A stretch of DNA of 6,316 nucleotides from a bacterium (lineage in GTDB: Bacteria; Patescibacteriota; Minisyncoccia; Minisyncoccales; CG1-02-41-26): positions 1 through 6,316 of the forward strand of contig JAUWYS010000020.1 in the NCBI GenBank assembly GCA_030615715.1, in the 5' to 3' direction. The notes beneath the pieces are model-generated. The model was given only the letters and a program-made list of their open reading frames with translations, was not told the origin of the DNA and ran no database searches. Of the stretch, positions 1 through 5,173 are shown one piece after another. How positions within the stretch are numbered: position 1 is the stretch's first letter; the number at the start of each line of letters is the position of its first letter. Made by a program: the position numbers and the translations under genes.

Positions 1-2
1 CC

Positions 3-1007
3 CTGACCAAAAAGCAAGTTGATATCTCAAACTATCCTTTTTGTACGGTTGAGCCGAATATTGGGGTAGTTCAAGTTCCCGATGAAAGGTTGGAAAAATT
101 AGCCGGAATTACCAAACCCAAAAAAGTATTACCCTCAATTATCAAGTTTGTTGATGTGGCTGGTTTGGTCAAGGGAGCACATAAGGGAGAAGGGTTGGGT
201 AATCAGTTTTTAGCCCATTTGAGAGAAACCGACGTGCTGCTGCATATTGTCAGGTGTTTCAGAGATGAGAACATTGCCCACGTGGATGGTGAAATAGATC
301 CTCAGAGAGACATTGAAACAGTAAAAAGCGAATTGATTTTAAAGGATTTAGAAACAGTTGAGAAAAGATTGGAAAAAGTTGAGAAGGAAGTCAAAGCTGA
401 GAAAAAAGAGGCAAAACTTGAATTTGAAGTCTTAAATAGTTTGAAAGAAAAATTGAACCAGGGAGAGACGGCTACTTCTTTTTTCAGAAACCTTGAACCA
501 GAGAAAAAAGGAGTAATTGACTCTCTTTTTTTGTTGATTGCCAAATCACAAATCTATCTTTTAAATTGTCCTGAAAAAGAAATTCCAGAGGATTTAAAAA
601 GAGAGCTAACAGGAGGGGGGAGTAGTTGGCTTCGGTTGGATTTAAGGGAAGAATTGGATAAGTCAGAGCTCAATCAAGAAGAGAGGAAAGAGCTTGGTTT
701 AGGGGAGTCAAAGCTTGACACTCTAATTAAAAAATGCTATGAAGTATTAAACTTAATCACTTTCTTCACCATGGTTGGTACGGAGGAGACCCGTGCCTGG
801 CCCATAGAGAAAGGAAGTACGATTTTAGAGGGAGCTGGTAAAATCCACAGTGATTTCCAGGAAAAGTTTGTCAGGGCTGAGGTTGTCAATTGGCAAAAGT
901 TGCTTGAAATTGGCAGCTGGAAAGGGTGCGGAGAACAGGGGCTCTTGAAAACAGTCGGTAAAGATTATATTTTAGAAGATGGTGATGTTATTGAAGTGAA
1001 AATATGA
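3..1007 (+). CDS. ychF: Redox-regulated ATPase YchF (OLA1 family), 5'-truncated by the window edge
   Basis: The reading frame is open from base 3, giving 334 residues; about 30 N-terminal residues, including the P-loop, lie outside the window. The first visible motif is NYPFCTVEPNIGVV (fragment residues 10-23), the switch I/G2 region of YchF. The G3/switch II motif DVAGLVKGAHKGEGLGN follows (about 51-67), then a charged helical arm rich in Lys/Glu (about 100-150). The G4 position reads NCPE (188-191); the NxxE form is typical of YchF, which prefers ATP to GTP. The C-terminal TGS domain begins at about LITFFTMVGTEETRAW and ends GKDYILEDGDVIEVKI. The family is a nearly universal cytosolic NTPase that associates with ribosomes and affects translation and stress responses. 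The TTG at 90 lies inside the conserved domain and is not a start. The stop TGA overlaps the ATG of the next small ORF. Family assignment is very secure. Confidence 0.97.
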   Translation: MTKKQVDISNYPFCTVEPNIGVVQVPDERLEKLAGITKPKKVLPSIIKFVDVAGLVKGAHKGEGLGNQFLAHLRETDVLLHIVRCFRDENIAHVDGEIDPQRDIETVKSELILKDLETVEKRLEKVEKEVKAEKKEAKLEFEVLNSLKEKLNQGETATSFFRNLEPEKKGVIDSLFLLIAKSQIYLLNCPEKEIPEDLKRELTGGGSSWLRLDLREELDKSELNQEERKELGLGESKLDTLIKKCYEVLNLITFFTMVGTEETRAWPIEKGSTILEGAGKIHSDFQEKFVRAEVVNWQKLLEIGSWKGCGEQGLLKTVGKDYILEDGDVIEVKI

Positions 1008-1111
1008 TGAAAATTATTGATATTATAGTGATAATCGCTTTTTTTGTAATCGCTGTTTGGATTATTGTAAGCCAATACTCCAGTACCATTGGGAGTATCG
1101 GCAGTTTTTAA
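1004..1111 (+). CDS. Small single-helix membrane protein, 35 aa, hypothetical
   Basis: This ORF starts at ATG 1004 in an ATGA overlap with the ychF stop; a second ATG at 1007 is equally possible. It ends at TAA 1109-1111. The product is MMKIID, then an uninterrupted hydrophobic stretch (about residues 4-23, IIDIIVIIAFFVIAVWIIV), then a short polar Ser/Gly tail. This looks like one membrane helix with a tiny tail. No separate ribosome binding site is visible, so translation would depend on coupling to ychF. The next membrane gene starts 2 nt after its stop. It is not a recognised family. It could instead be the N-terminal helix of the following protein, separated by a frameshift, because the two frames overlap if the downstream TTG at 1089 is used. 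Moderate confidence that it is translated. Confidence 0.5.
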   Translation: MMKIIDIIVIIAFFVIAVWIIVSQYSSTIGSIGSF

Positions 1112-1112
1112 T

Positions 1113-1415
1113 ATGTATTTTTTAATTTTGTTAGCGGGGTTTTTCGGAGGAGTAATCAGAGGTTTGGTCGGTTTTATCAAACATCAATATTCTTACAAGA
1201 ACGTTCCCTTTAACCTCACTTATTTCTTGGGCATGGCTTTTCTTTCTGGCATGATTGGTTTGGTGGTGGTAGCTGCCATTCGAGAAATTGGTTTTACTTA
1301 TCAGGGCTTTTTCACCCCGGCCTTAGCTTTTATTGTCGGGTATGCCGGTGGCGATTTAATTGAAAACATTTACAAAATCATCATCAAAAAGTCCTCAATT
1401 TATCCGACAGATTAA
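1113..1415 (+). CDS. Hypothetical integral membrane protein, 100 aa, three predicted helices
   Basis: The chosen start is ATG 1113, two bases after the TAA of the 35-aa ORF; a TTG at 1089 would add eight residues but has no ribosome binding site. Hydrophobic segments lie at about residues 2-21 (LILLAGFFGGVIRGLVGF), 36-57 (TYFLGMAFLSGMIGLVVVAA) and 66-90 (FFTPALAFIVGYAGGDLIEN and onward). A basic loop, KHQYSYKN, follows helix 1, and a basic tail, IIIKKSSIYPTD, ends the protein. The Gly-rich helix motifs GGVIRGLVG and GYAGGDLIE look like tight helix packing sites. Size and topology recall small holin-like or accessory membrane proteins, but no family is recognised and no function is assigned. 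It is probably cotranscribed with ychF and followed by the palindromic terminator at 1464. Confidence 0.75.
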   Translation: MYFLILLAGFFGGVIRGLVGFIKHQYSYKNVPFNLTYFLGMAFLSGMIGLVVVAAIREIGFTYQGFFTPALAFIVGYAGGDLIENIYKIIIKKSSIYPTD

Positions 1416-1463
1416 AAACCAACGAGACCCATTCCCGCCAATCGTTTTAAAGTAAATAAAGAG

Positions 1464-1490
1464 GCCTTCGGCACAAATTGTGCCGAAGGC
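1464..1490. terminator. Perfect 13-bp palindrome between convergent genes, probable bidirectional terminator
   Basis: GCCTTCGGCACAA and TTGTGCCGAAGGC form a 13-bp inverted repeat around a single A; in RNA a few central pairs must open to form the loop. It lies 48 nt after the plus-strand membrane gene and 22 nt before the end of the minus-strand gene. On the minus strand the hairpin is followed by the T-rich run CTCTTTATTTACTTT. On the plus strand it is followed by CTTTCGG, and a T6 run comes only about 20 nt later. Termination is therefore better supported for the leftward transcript. The core TGCCGAAGG recurs in the repeats at 2632 and 4609. Confidence 0.7.
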
Positions 1491-1512
1491 TTTCGGTTGA
1501 ACGGAGGGTTTT

Positions 1513-2013
1513 TTAGACTTCTTTGTAGATTGTCACCGTTACCCTTCCAGTATGAAGAATGTTCAATCGAGAAGGGACAGGGATTTCCCACCATTCTTCT
1601 TTTAAATCTAATTGATACAAGAAGTATGGTAAGAAATTTTCCTCCAGGGATGCTGTGTCTACTTGAACTTCTCCTTCAAATCCAGGAATTTCCGTAAGTC
1701 CTGAGAAGTCGAAAGTGCTGATACTACCTGTAATCAGACTGGTTTCACGAACCATCCAGTCAAGGTCTATATCGGCACTCGACCGAGGTAGGAAAAATTT
1801 CCCGGTAGGTAGATCTCGATAGGCTATTCTGAATTCTTTTGTCTTCGGGATAAGAAAGACATCGTAGATAAGCCAATCCCTTTCTTTTTCTTCCAAGTTG
1901 ATGAATGGCCCTCTACCCATTTTATATCCCCAGACATTATGCCAGGCAATAATACCAATACAGCCGACAAGGATTAATATGATGATTACCATCCCTAATC
2001 GTCTTTCTTTCAT
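1513..2013 (-). CDS. Hypothetical membrane-anchored or lipoprotein-like protein, 166 aa
   Basis: The start is set by a GGAGG (2022-2026) lying 8 nt before ATG 2013; an upstream in-frame ATG at 2034 would put that GGAGG inside the coding region and lacks its own site. The N-terminus is MKERRLGMVIIILILVGCIG: a basic n-region and a hydrophobic core ending in LVGC (Cys18). This fits a lipobox, but the hydrophobic stretch continues (IGIIAW), so a simple signal anchor is equally possible. The rest (about 30-166) is predicted extracytoplasmic, with alternating hydrophobic and charged residues and Trp/Tyr-rich segments (DWLIYDVFLIP, EEWWEIPVPSRL) ending GRVTVTIYKEV, suggesting a beta-rich fold. No family is recognised. 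It is transcribed alone, divergently from pcm, and uses about half CGN arginine codons, more than the housekeeping genes here. Confidence 0.8.
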   Translation of the reverse strand: MKERRLGMVIIILILVGCIGIIAWHNVWGYKMGRGPFINLEEKERDWLIYDVFLIPKTKEFRIAYRDLPTGKFFLPRSSADIDLDWMVRETSLITGSISTFDFSGLTEIPGFEGEVQVDTASLEENFLPYFLYQLDLKEEWWEIPVPSRLNILHTGRVTVTIYKEV

Positions 2014-2021
2014 TCCTTGTT

Positions 2022-2026
2022 CCTCC
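2022..2026 (-). promoter_or_regulatory. Strong Shine-Dalgarno that decides the start of the minus-strand gene
   Basis: Read on the minus strand, AAGGAGG precedes ATG 2013 with 8 nt between GGAGG and the ATG. It falls inside the reading frame of the more upstream ATG (2034), so the shorter 166-aa product is preferred. Most other genes in the window have no comparable site. Confidence 0.8.
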
Positions 2027-2110
2027 TTCTTCATTTTTTATTTTTACCTCTTAAAAATAGCTTTCTAATTGTTTCTTTTCCTTCTTAAGTTTAAGATGTG
2101 CTTATACGCT

Positions 2111-2139
2111 ACCTTATCACAGAAGAGTCCATCCGTCAA
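2111..2139 (-). promoter_or_regulatory. Candidate sigma70-type promoter for the minus-strand gene
   Basis: On the minus strand, TTGACG (2139-2134) is followed after 17 nt by TAAGGT (2116-2111). The -35 is good and the -10 weak (3 of 6 matches). The predicted start near 2104 would give a 5' leader of about 90 nt. A TATAAG at 2106-2101 is an alternative -10, but it lacks a good -35. Confidence 0.45.
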
Positions 2140-2166
2140 ATTCTATTAATAAACTTATAATTTGAC
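2135..2166. repeat. 8-bp inverted repeat spanning the two divergent -35 elements
   Basis: GTCAAATT (2135-2142) and AATTTGAC (2159-2166) are exact reverse complements separated by 16 nt. Each arm contains the TTGAC of one of the two divergent promoters. The symmetry may simply reflect two back-to-back -35 boxes, but it extends three bases (AAT) beyond them on each side. A dimeric regulator binding here would control both transcription units. Confidence 0.5.
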
Positions 2167-2188
2167 TTTTGGCTTAAAGGTGTATAAT
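2162..2188 (+). promoter_or_regulatory. Promoter for pcm-mltG-DJ-1 operon, predicted leaderless start
   Basis: TTGACT (2162-2167) is followed after 15 nt by a perfect TATAAT (2183-2188); counting from TTTGAC gives a 16-nt spacer. The standard distance from the -10 to the transcription start points to A2195, which is the A of the pcm ATG. No Shine-Dalgarno lies upstream of that ATG. Confidence 0.7.
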
Positions 2189-2194
2189 ATCTTA

Positions 2195-2845
2195 ATGGGT
2201 TTGATAGATTCTTTAATTGAACAAGGATGGTTGAAGACGCCAAGGATTATTGAGGCATTCAGAAAAATAAAAAGAGTTGATTTTATGCCTCCAGATTCCA
2301 AGGGTTTAGCAGAACTCAATGAGGCACTGCCGATTGGGTTTGGTCAGACAATCTCTCAGCCCCTGGTGGTGGCTTTTATGATAGAGCTTTTGGAAGCAGA
2401 GGAGGGAGATAAAATTTTGGACATTGGTTCAGGAAGCGGCTGGACAAGCGCGCTTTTGGCTGAAATTGTTGAAGAAAAAGGAAAAATTATAGCCATAGAC
2501 ATTGTTCCAGAGCTGGTAGAATTTGCCAAAAAGAATGTTTTAAGGTATAATTTCGTAGAGAAAGGGATTGTTGAGTTTCTTTGCGCCGATGGTTCAAAAG
2601 GCTACCCTGATGTCTCATCTCGCCCTGAGCTTGCCGAAGGGTTTGATAAAATTTTATGTTCTGCTGCCGTGCAAAGAGAATTGCCCGAACCTTGGAAAAA
2701 GCAATTAAAAGTCGGAGGCAGAATAGTTACTCCAATTGGTTCATCAATTTGGCTTTTTGAGAAAAATCCTTCAGAAGATGGAAGAGATAAATTCAAGTCA
2801 AAAGAATACCCAGGATTTGCTTTCGTCCCACTCATCGAAAGATAA
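2195..2845 (+). CDS. pcm: Protein-L-isoaspartate O-methyltransferase
   Basis: The 216-aa product is a cytosolic SAM-dependent methyltransferase that methylates L-isoaspartyl residues in damaged proteins to start their repair. Visible motifs are the PCMT signature GFGQTISQP (residues 48-56), SAM motif I ILDIGSGSGWTSALLA (74-89), an acidic residue after the second strand (IIAIDIVPE, D102), ADGSKGYPD (131-139), LKVGGRIVTPIG (171-182) and the terminal YPGFAFVPLIER. ATG 2195 is chosen because MGLIDSLIEQGWLKTPRIIEAF matches the usual PCMT N-terminus and because the TATAAT lies directly upstream; the TTG at 2162 is the -35 element itself. Residues 140-149 (VSSRPELAEG) interrupt the usual spacing between GYPD and FDKIL and come from an inserted repeat. 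The repeat contains the only CGN arginine codon in the gene. mltG begins 4 nt downstream. Confidence 0.93.
   Translation: MGLIDSLIEQGWLKTPRIIEAFRKIKRVDFMPPDSKGLAELNEALPIGFGQTISQPLVVAFMIELLEAEEGDKILDIGSGSGWTSALLAEIVEEKGKIIAIDIVPELVEFAKKNVLRYNFVEKGIVEFLCADGSKGYPDVSSRPELAEGFDKILCSAAVQRELPEPWKKQLKVGGRIVTPIGSSIWLFEKNPSEDGRDKFKSKEYPGFAFVPLIER
2615..2641 (+). repeat. Dispersed palindromic repeat inserted in frame within pcm
   Basis: The sequence contains CGCCCTGAGCTTGCCGAAGGG, with complementary ends CCCT and AGGG. It closely resembles a short dispersed repeat (CCTGAGCTTGTCGAAGG type) that I recall from many environmental bacterial genomes. In the pcm frame it reads SSRPELAEG. It lies between two conserved PCMT motifs, GYPD and FDKIL, and keeps the frame open. 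It shares the core TGCCGAAGG with repeats at 1481 and 4609. Confidence 0.7.
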
Positions 2846-2849
2846 AACC

Positions 2850-3905
2850 ATGAGAAAATCCTCTAAAAAAAGGGCAATAGTTTTAATTATAGTTGGAGTT
2901 TTGATTTTAGTTGGAGTTTGGATAGGACAGGGGATTTATTTGCCTTACCAGCCCTATTCTGAAGACCAGATTGTTTTTAATGTTGAAAAGGGACAGGGGT
3001 TGCGAGAGATTTCAGCAAATTTAAAAAAGGCAGGAATAATTAAATCTGAAATCTTATCTAACCTTTTTGTTTTAGTGCGGGGGGTTCAAGGTAAATTGCA
3101 AGCTGGCAAATATGTTTTGACTGCCGCAATGAATGTTCCTGAAATAATAAACAAATTGAGCACCGGCGATACTATTAAAGAAGAGATTACCATCATTGAG
3201 GGTTGGAATTTAAGAGATATTGCTTGGTATTTTGAAAATAGAGGAATGTTCCAAGCCGAAGAACTTTTTGAGGTTGCTGGTTTCCCAGCCATTGATTATT
3301 CAAAAATCCAAGACCTTCCCCAGCCAAAAGATTTCTCTGATGAGTTTGATTTTTTAAAAGAAAGGCCCAACAAGGTGAGCCTGGAAGGATATCTTTTTCC
3401 AGACACCTATGAAATTATTCCTGAAGCCACAGTAGAAGATATTTTAAGGAAAATGCTTCAAAACTTTAATGAAAAAGTAATCCCGGAATTAAGAGAAGAG
3501 ATTGCCAGCCAAGGGAAAACTTTGTTTGAAGTGATAATAATGGCTTCTATTTTAGAGAAAGAAGTAAAGATTTATGAAGACCGCCAAATTACCGCAGGCA
3601 TTTTATGGAAAAGATTGAGAATGGGTTGGCCCTTGCAAGTGGACGCTACTTTAACTTATCTTATTGGAAAGACGAGCGAAGAATTAACTAAAGAGGACTT
3701 GCGGATAGATTCTCTCTACAATACCTATCAGTATTATGGTTTACCTGCAGGTCCCATCGCTAACCCGGGAATTGAGAGCATAAGAGCTGCTATTTACTAT
3801 GAAGAAAGTCCCTATTGGTTCTATTTAACCACGTCTGAAGGCGAAGCCATCTTCAGTAAGACGCTGGAGGAACACAACATAGCGAGATTCAATTATTTAA
3901 AGTGA
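2850..3905 (+). CDS. mltG: Endolytic murein transglycosylase MltG (YceG-like)
   Basis: The product is 351 aa. MltG cleaves nascent peptidoglycan strands within the chain at the cytoplasmic membrane and is thought to terminate glycan elongation. A basic N-terminus (MRKSSKKR) precedes one membrane helix (about residues 9-28). Next come the LysM-like region (IVFNVEKGQGLREISANLKKAGII, about 41-64) and the substrate loop LEGYLFPDTYEI (178-189). The catalytic core is MASILEKE (231-238), with the active Glu in the EKE motif, followed by PLQVDATLTYLIG, YNTYQYYGLPAGPIANPG (290-307) and EEHNIARF. All are family hallmarks and the length is normal. ATG 2850 is 4 nt after pcm; a longer in-frame version from 2736 would overlap pcm and add non-family residues, so it is rejected. 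The gene overlaps the next start codon. No strong ribosome binding site is seen, so translation is probably coupled. Confidence 0.95.
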   Translation: MRKSSKKRAIVLIIVGVLILVGVWIGQGIYLPYQPYSEDQIVFNVEKGQGLREISANLKKAGIIKSEILSNLFVLVRGVQGKLQAGKYVLTAAMNVPEIINKLSTGDTIKEEITIIEGWNLRDIAWYFENRGMFQAEELFEVAGFPAIDYSKIQDLPQPKDFSDEFDFLKERPNKVSLEGYLFPDTYEIIPEATVEDILRKMLQNFNEKVIPELREEIASQGKTLFEVIIMASILEKEVKIYEDRQITAGILWKRLRMGWPLQVDATLTYLIGKTSEELTKEDLRIDSLYNTYQYYGLPAGPIANPGIESIRAAIYYEESPYWFYLTTSEGEAIFSKTLEEHNIARFNYLK

Positions 3906-4453
3906 TGACAGAGAAAACTTCCAAAAACAAAAAAATAGCTATGATTATTGCTTTCCAGGATTTTCGGGATGAGGAATATTTTATTCCCAAGAATATATTT
4001 TTCGGAGAAGGATTAGAGGTCAAAACAGTAAGCAGTAAAAAAGGCAAGGCAGTTGGGAGTTACGGAGGAGTGATAGATGTTGATTTAACCTTGGATGATT
4101 TGAAAGTTTCCGATTTTGACGGGATTATCTTTGTGGGAGGAAGCGGAGCAGCCAAATATATTCCAGACGAGAAATGTCATCAGATAGCTCAAGAGGCGGT
4201 TTCTCAAGATAAGGTTTTAGGAGCAATCTGCATAGCTTCATCAATATTGGCCAGAGCTGGAGTTTTGAAAGACAAAAAAGCTACGGTCTGGCGGAGCGCC
4301 ATGGATAAATCAGCAGTTAAGATTTTAGAAGAAGAGGGGGCAAATTATCAATCAGAACCAATAGTTATTGACGGGAAAATTATCACTGCTGATGGGCCTC
4401 AGTCCGCTAGGAAGTTTGGAGAGGCCATTGTCAGAGTGTTGATTGGGTCTTGA
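3905..4453 (+). CDS. DJ-1/PfpI family protein
   Basis: The 182-aa product is a single DJ-1/PfpI (class I glutamine amidotransferase-like) domain. The N-terminal strand IAMIIAFQDFRDEEYFIPK carries the conserved acidic residue expected near the active cysteine (Glu24 is the likely equivalent of DJ-1 Glu18). VGGSGAAKY (77-85) is the oxyanion loop region. The nucleophile elbow is GAICIASSILARAGVL, with Cys109. The C-terminal ITADGPQSARKFGEAIV is also typical. The residue after the cysteine is Ile, not the His of PfpI-type proteases, so a protease role is unlikely. Family members include stress-linked glyoxalases, chaperones and proposed deglycases; the exact activity is not determinable here. ATG 3905 overlaps the mltG stop by one base (TGATG); GTG 3902 is an alternative. 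Being downstream of pcm, a protein-maintenance role is plausible but inferred. Confidence 0.9.
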   Translation: MTEKTSKNKKIAMIIAFQDFRDEEYFIPKNIFFGEGLEVKTVSSKKGKAVGSYGGVIDVDLTLDDLKVSDFDGIIFVGGSGAAKYIPDEKCHQIAQEAVSQDKVLGAICIASSILARAGVLKDKKATVWRSAMDKSAVKILEEEGANYQSEPIVIDGKIITADGPQSARKFGEAIVRVLIGS

Positions 4454-4477
4454 CAAATCTCTAAAATAGATTAAACT
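4450..4477 (+). promoter_or_regulatory. Promoter of the rplJ-rplL operon
   Basis: A consensus TTGACA (4450-4455) overlaps the stop codon of the DJ-1 gene. After 16 nt comes TAAACT (4472-4477, 4 of 6 matches to TATAAT). The predicted start near 4484 would place the 5' end of the RNA directly at the first helix of the L10 leader (4486), which supports the call. Confidence 0.7.
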
Positions 4478-4485
4478 TAAATATT

Positions 4486-4551
4486 CCCACAGACAGTAGG
4501 CATTAAATAAGACCTACCCAGGGGTAATCAGGTATTTTCTTTGTCTGTGGG
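4486..4551 (+). ncRNA. Ribosomal protein L10 leader (autoregulatory mRNA structure)
   Basis: This cis-acting RNA precedes rplJ, where L10(L12)4 is known to control its own operon. The closing helix P1 is CCCACAGACA (4486-4495) with TGTCTGTGGG (4542-4551), ten perfect pairs. Inside it, GTAGG (4496-4500) pairs with CCTAC (4513-4517) around an A-rich loop, and CC (4518-4519) can pair with GG (4531-4532). The primary motif CAGACAGTAGG...CCTACC.AGG, closed by GTCTGTGG, matches what I recall of the Bacillus L10 leader. Position, promoter spacing and motif agree. The 3' strand of P1 also forms the 5' arm of a terminator. Confidence 0.85.
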
Positions 4552-4571
4552 AAACCACAGTTTTTTATTTT
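4545..4571 (+). terminator. Intrinsic terminator/attenuator overlapping the L10 leader
   Basis: CTGTGG (4545-4550), a GAAA tetraloop and CCACAG (4555-4560) form a 6-bp GNRA-capped hairpin followed by TTTTTTATTTT. It uses bases 4545-4551 that also form P1 of the L10 leader, so the two structures cannot coexist. CCACAG at 4555-4560 duplicates CCACAG at 4487-4492, the alternative partner. It precedes rplJ by 74 nt, as expected for transcription attenuation of the operon. Confidence 0.85.
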
Positions 4572-4628
4572 CGGAATATTATATTCTACCTTGCCGAAAT
4601 CAAGGTTCTGCCGAAGGCAGGTTCTTAT
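4565..4628 (+). repeat. Left copy of a 64/66-nt inverted repeat flanking rplJ-rplL
   Basis: This stretch is nearly the reverse complement of 5688-5753. Two exact blocks are shared: 4588-4612, starting ACCTTGCCGAAATCAAGG, and 4616-4628 (GGCAGGTTCTTAT). TTATTTTCGGAATAT (4565-4579) also matches at the outer end. Differences are confined to an A/T stretch and to the loop of a small hairpin (CTGCC-GAA-GGCAG here, CTGCC-CGCA-GGCAG in the partner read the same way). A second internal hairpin is ACCTTG/CAAGGT. The copy starts inside the terminator T-run and ends 16 nt before the rplJ ATG, so it makes up most of the remaining 5' UTR. Confidence 0.85.
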
Positions 4629-4644
4629 TTCCAGTCGCATAAAT

Positions 4645-5172
4645 ATGCCAAAGAGCAAGGAGCAAAAGCAAAAAATAATCGAAGATTTAAAGGAAAACTT
4701 TCAAAAACAAAAATCAACGGTTTTAGTTGATTTTAGTGGTTGTGATTCCAAATTTCTTTTTAAATTAAGAGATGAACTTGAGAAATCAAATTGTCTTTTG
4801 AGGGTTGTCAAGAAGAGACTACTCAAAAAAACCCTGGAAGGTTTGACCATGAAAGATATTTCTGAAAAGATTGGCGAGATAGAGCTTCAATTAGCTTTGA
4901 TTTTTGGATTTAGAGACGAAATAATTCCCGCTAAAATTTGTTACCAATTTTCAAAAGAAAACGAAAACCTAATAATTTTAGGTGGTATTTTGGGAAAAGA
5001 ATTTTTAGCTAAAGAAAAGATAATAGAATTAGCTCAACTTCCTTCAAGAGAAGAATTAACAGCAAGGTTTGTGGGGAGTTTAGCCAGCCCTATTTCTGGT
5101 TTTGTCAACACCTTAAAGGGCAATCTTAAAGGTCTAATTTATGCACTTAGTGCAATAAAAGAAGCAAAATAA
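4645..5172 (+). CDS. rplJ: 50S ribosomal protein L10
   Basis: The 175-aa product is the base of the ribosomal stalk; it binds 23S rRNA with L11 and carries L7/L12 dimers on its C-terminal helix. The N-terminal domain shows the family pattern [25 protein letters not shown] (24-33), [22 protein letters not shown] (41-62), then [15 protein letters not shown] strands (109-120) and [22 protein letters not shown] (132-153). The tail [13 protein letters not shown] is the stalk-binding helix. ATG 4645 is chosen because the preceding in-frame codons from TTG 4591 are entirely repeat and UTR sequence with no L10 similarity. No Shine-Dalgarno precedes it; the upstream bases are AT-rich. The L10 leader controls transcription, and rplL follows one base after the stop. 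Confidence 0.96.
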   Translation: MPKSKEQKQKIIEDLKENFQKQKSTVLVDFSGCDSKFLFKLRDELEKSNCLLRVVKKRLLKKTLEGLTMKDISEKIGEIELQLALIFGFRDEIIPAKICYQFSKENENLIILGGILGKEFLAKEKIIELAQLPSREELTARFVGSLASPISGFVNTLKGNLKGLIYALSAIKEAK

Positions 5173-5173
5173 C

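Noticed and set aside
302..544. Minus-strand 80-aa open frame within ychF, and similar antisense frames at 965-1180, 1412-1594, 2602-2835, 3086-3292 and 5506-5757
   Set aside because: Each lies largely opposite or across well-supported genes or repeats. They have low-complexity composition or repeat-derived residues and no ribosome binding site, so they are shadow frames.
1497..1697. Plus-strand 66-aa open frame
   Set aside because: It is antisense to the minus-strand gene, which has a strong SD, a promoter and a signal sequence; the frame itself has no such support.
2736..2849. Possible N-terminal extension of MltG overlapping pcm
   Set aside because: It lies out of frame over the conserved end of pcm; MltG proteins normally start with a short basic stretch and a membrane helix, as from ATG 2850.
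1004..4453. Recoding of TGA as glycine (code 25)
   Set aside because: YchF, MltG and the DJ-1 protein all end naturally at TGA at family-typical lengths, followed at once by new starts or a promoter.
4591..4644. Possible N-terminal extension of L10 from TTG 4591
   Set aside because: The 18 extra codons consist of the flanking repeat and UTR, and L10 similarity begins at the ATG at 4645.
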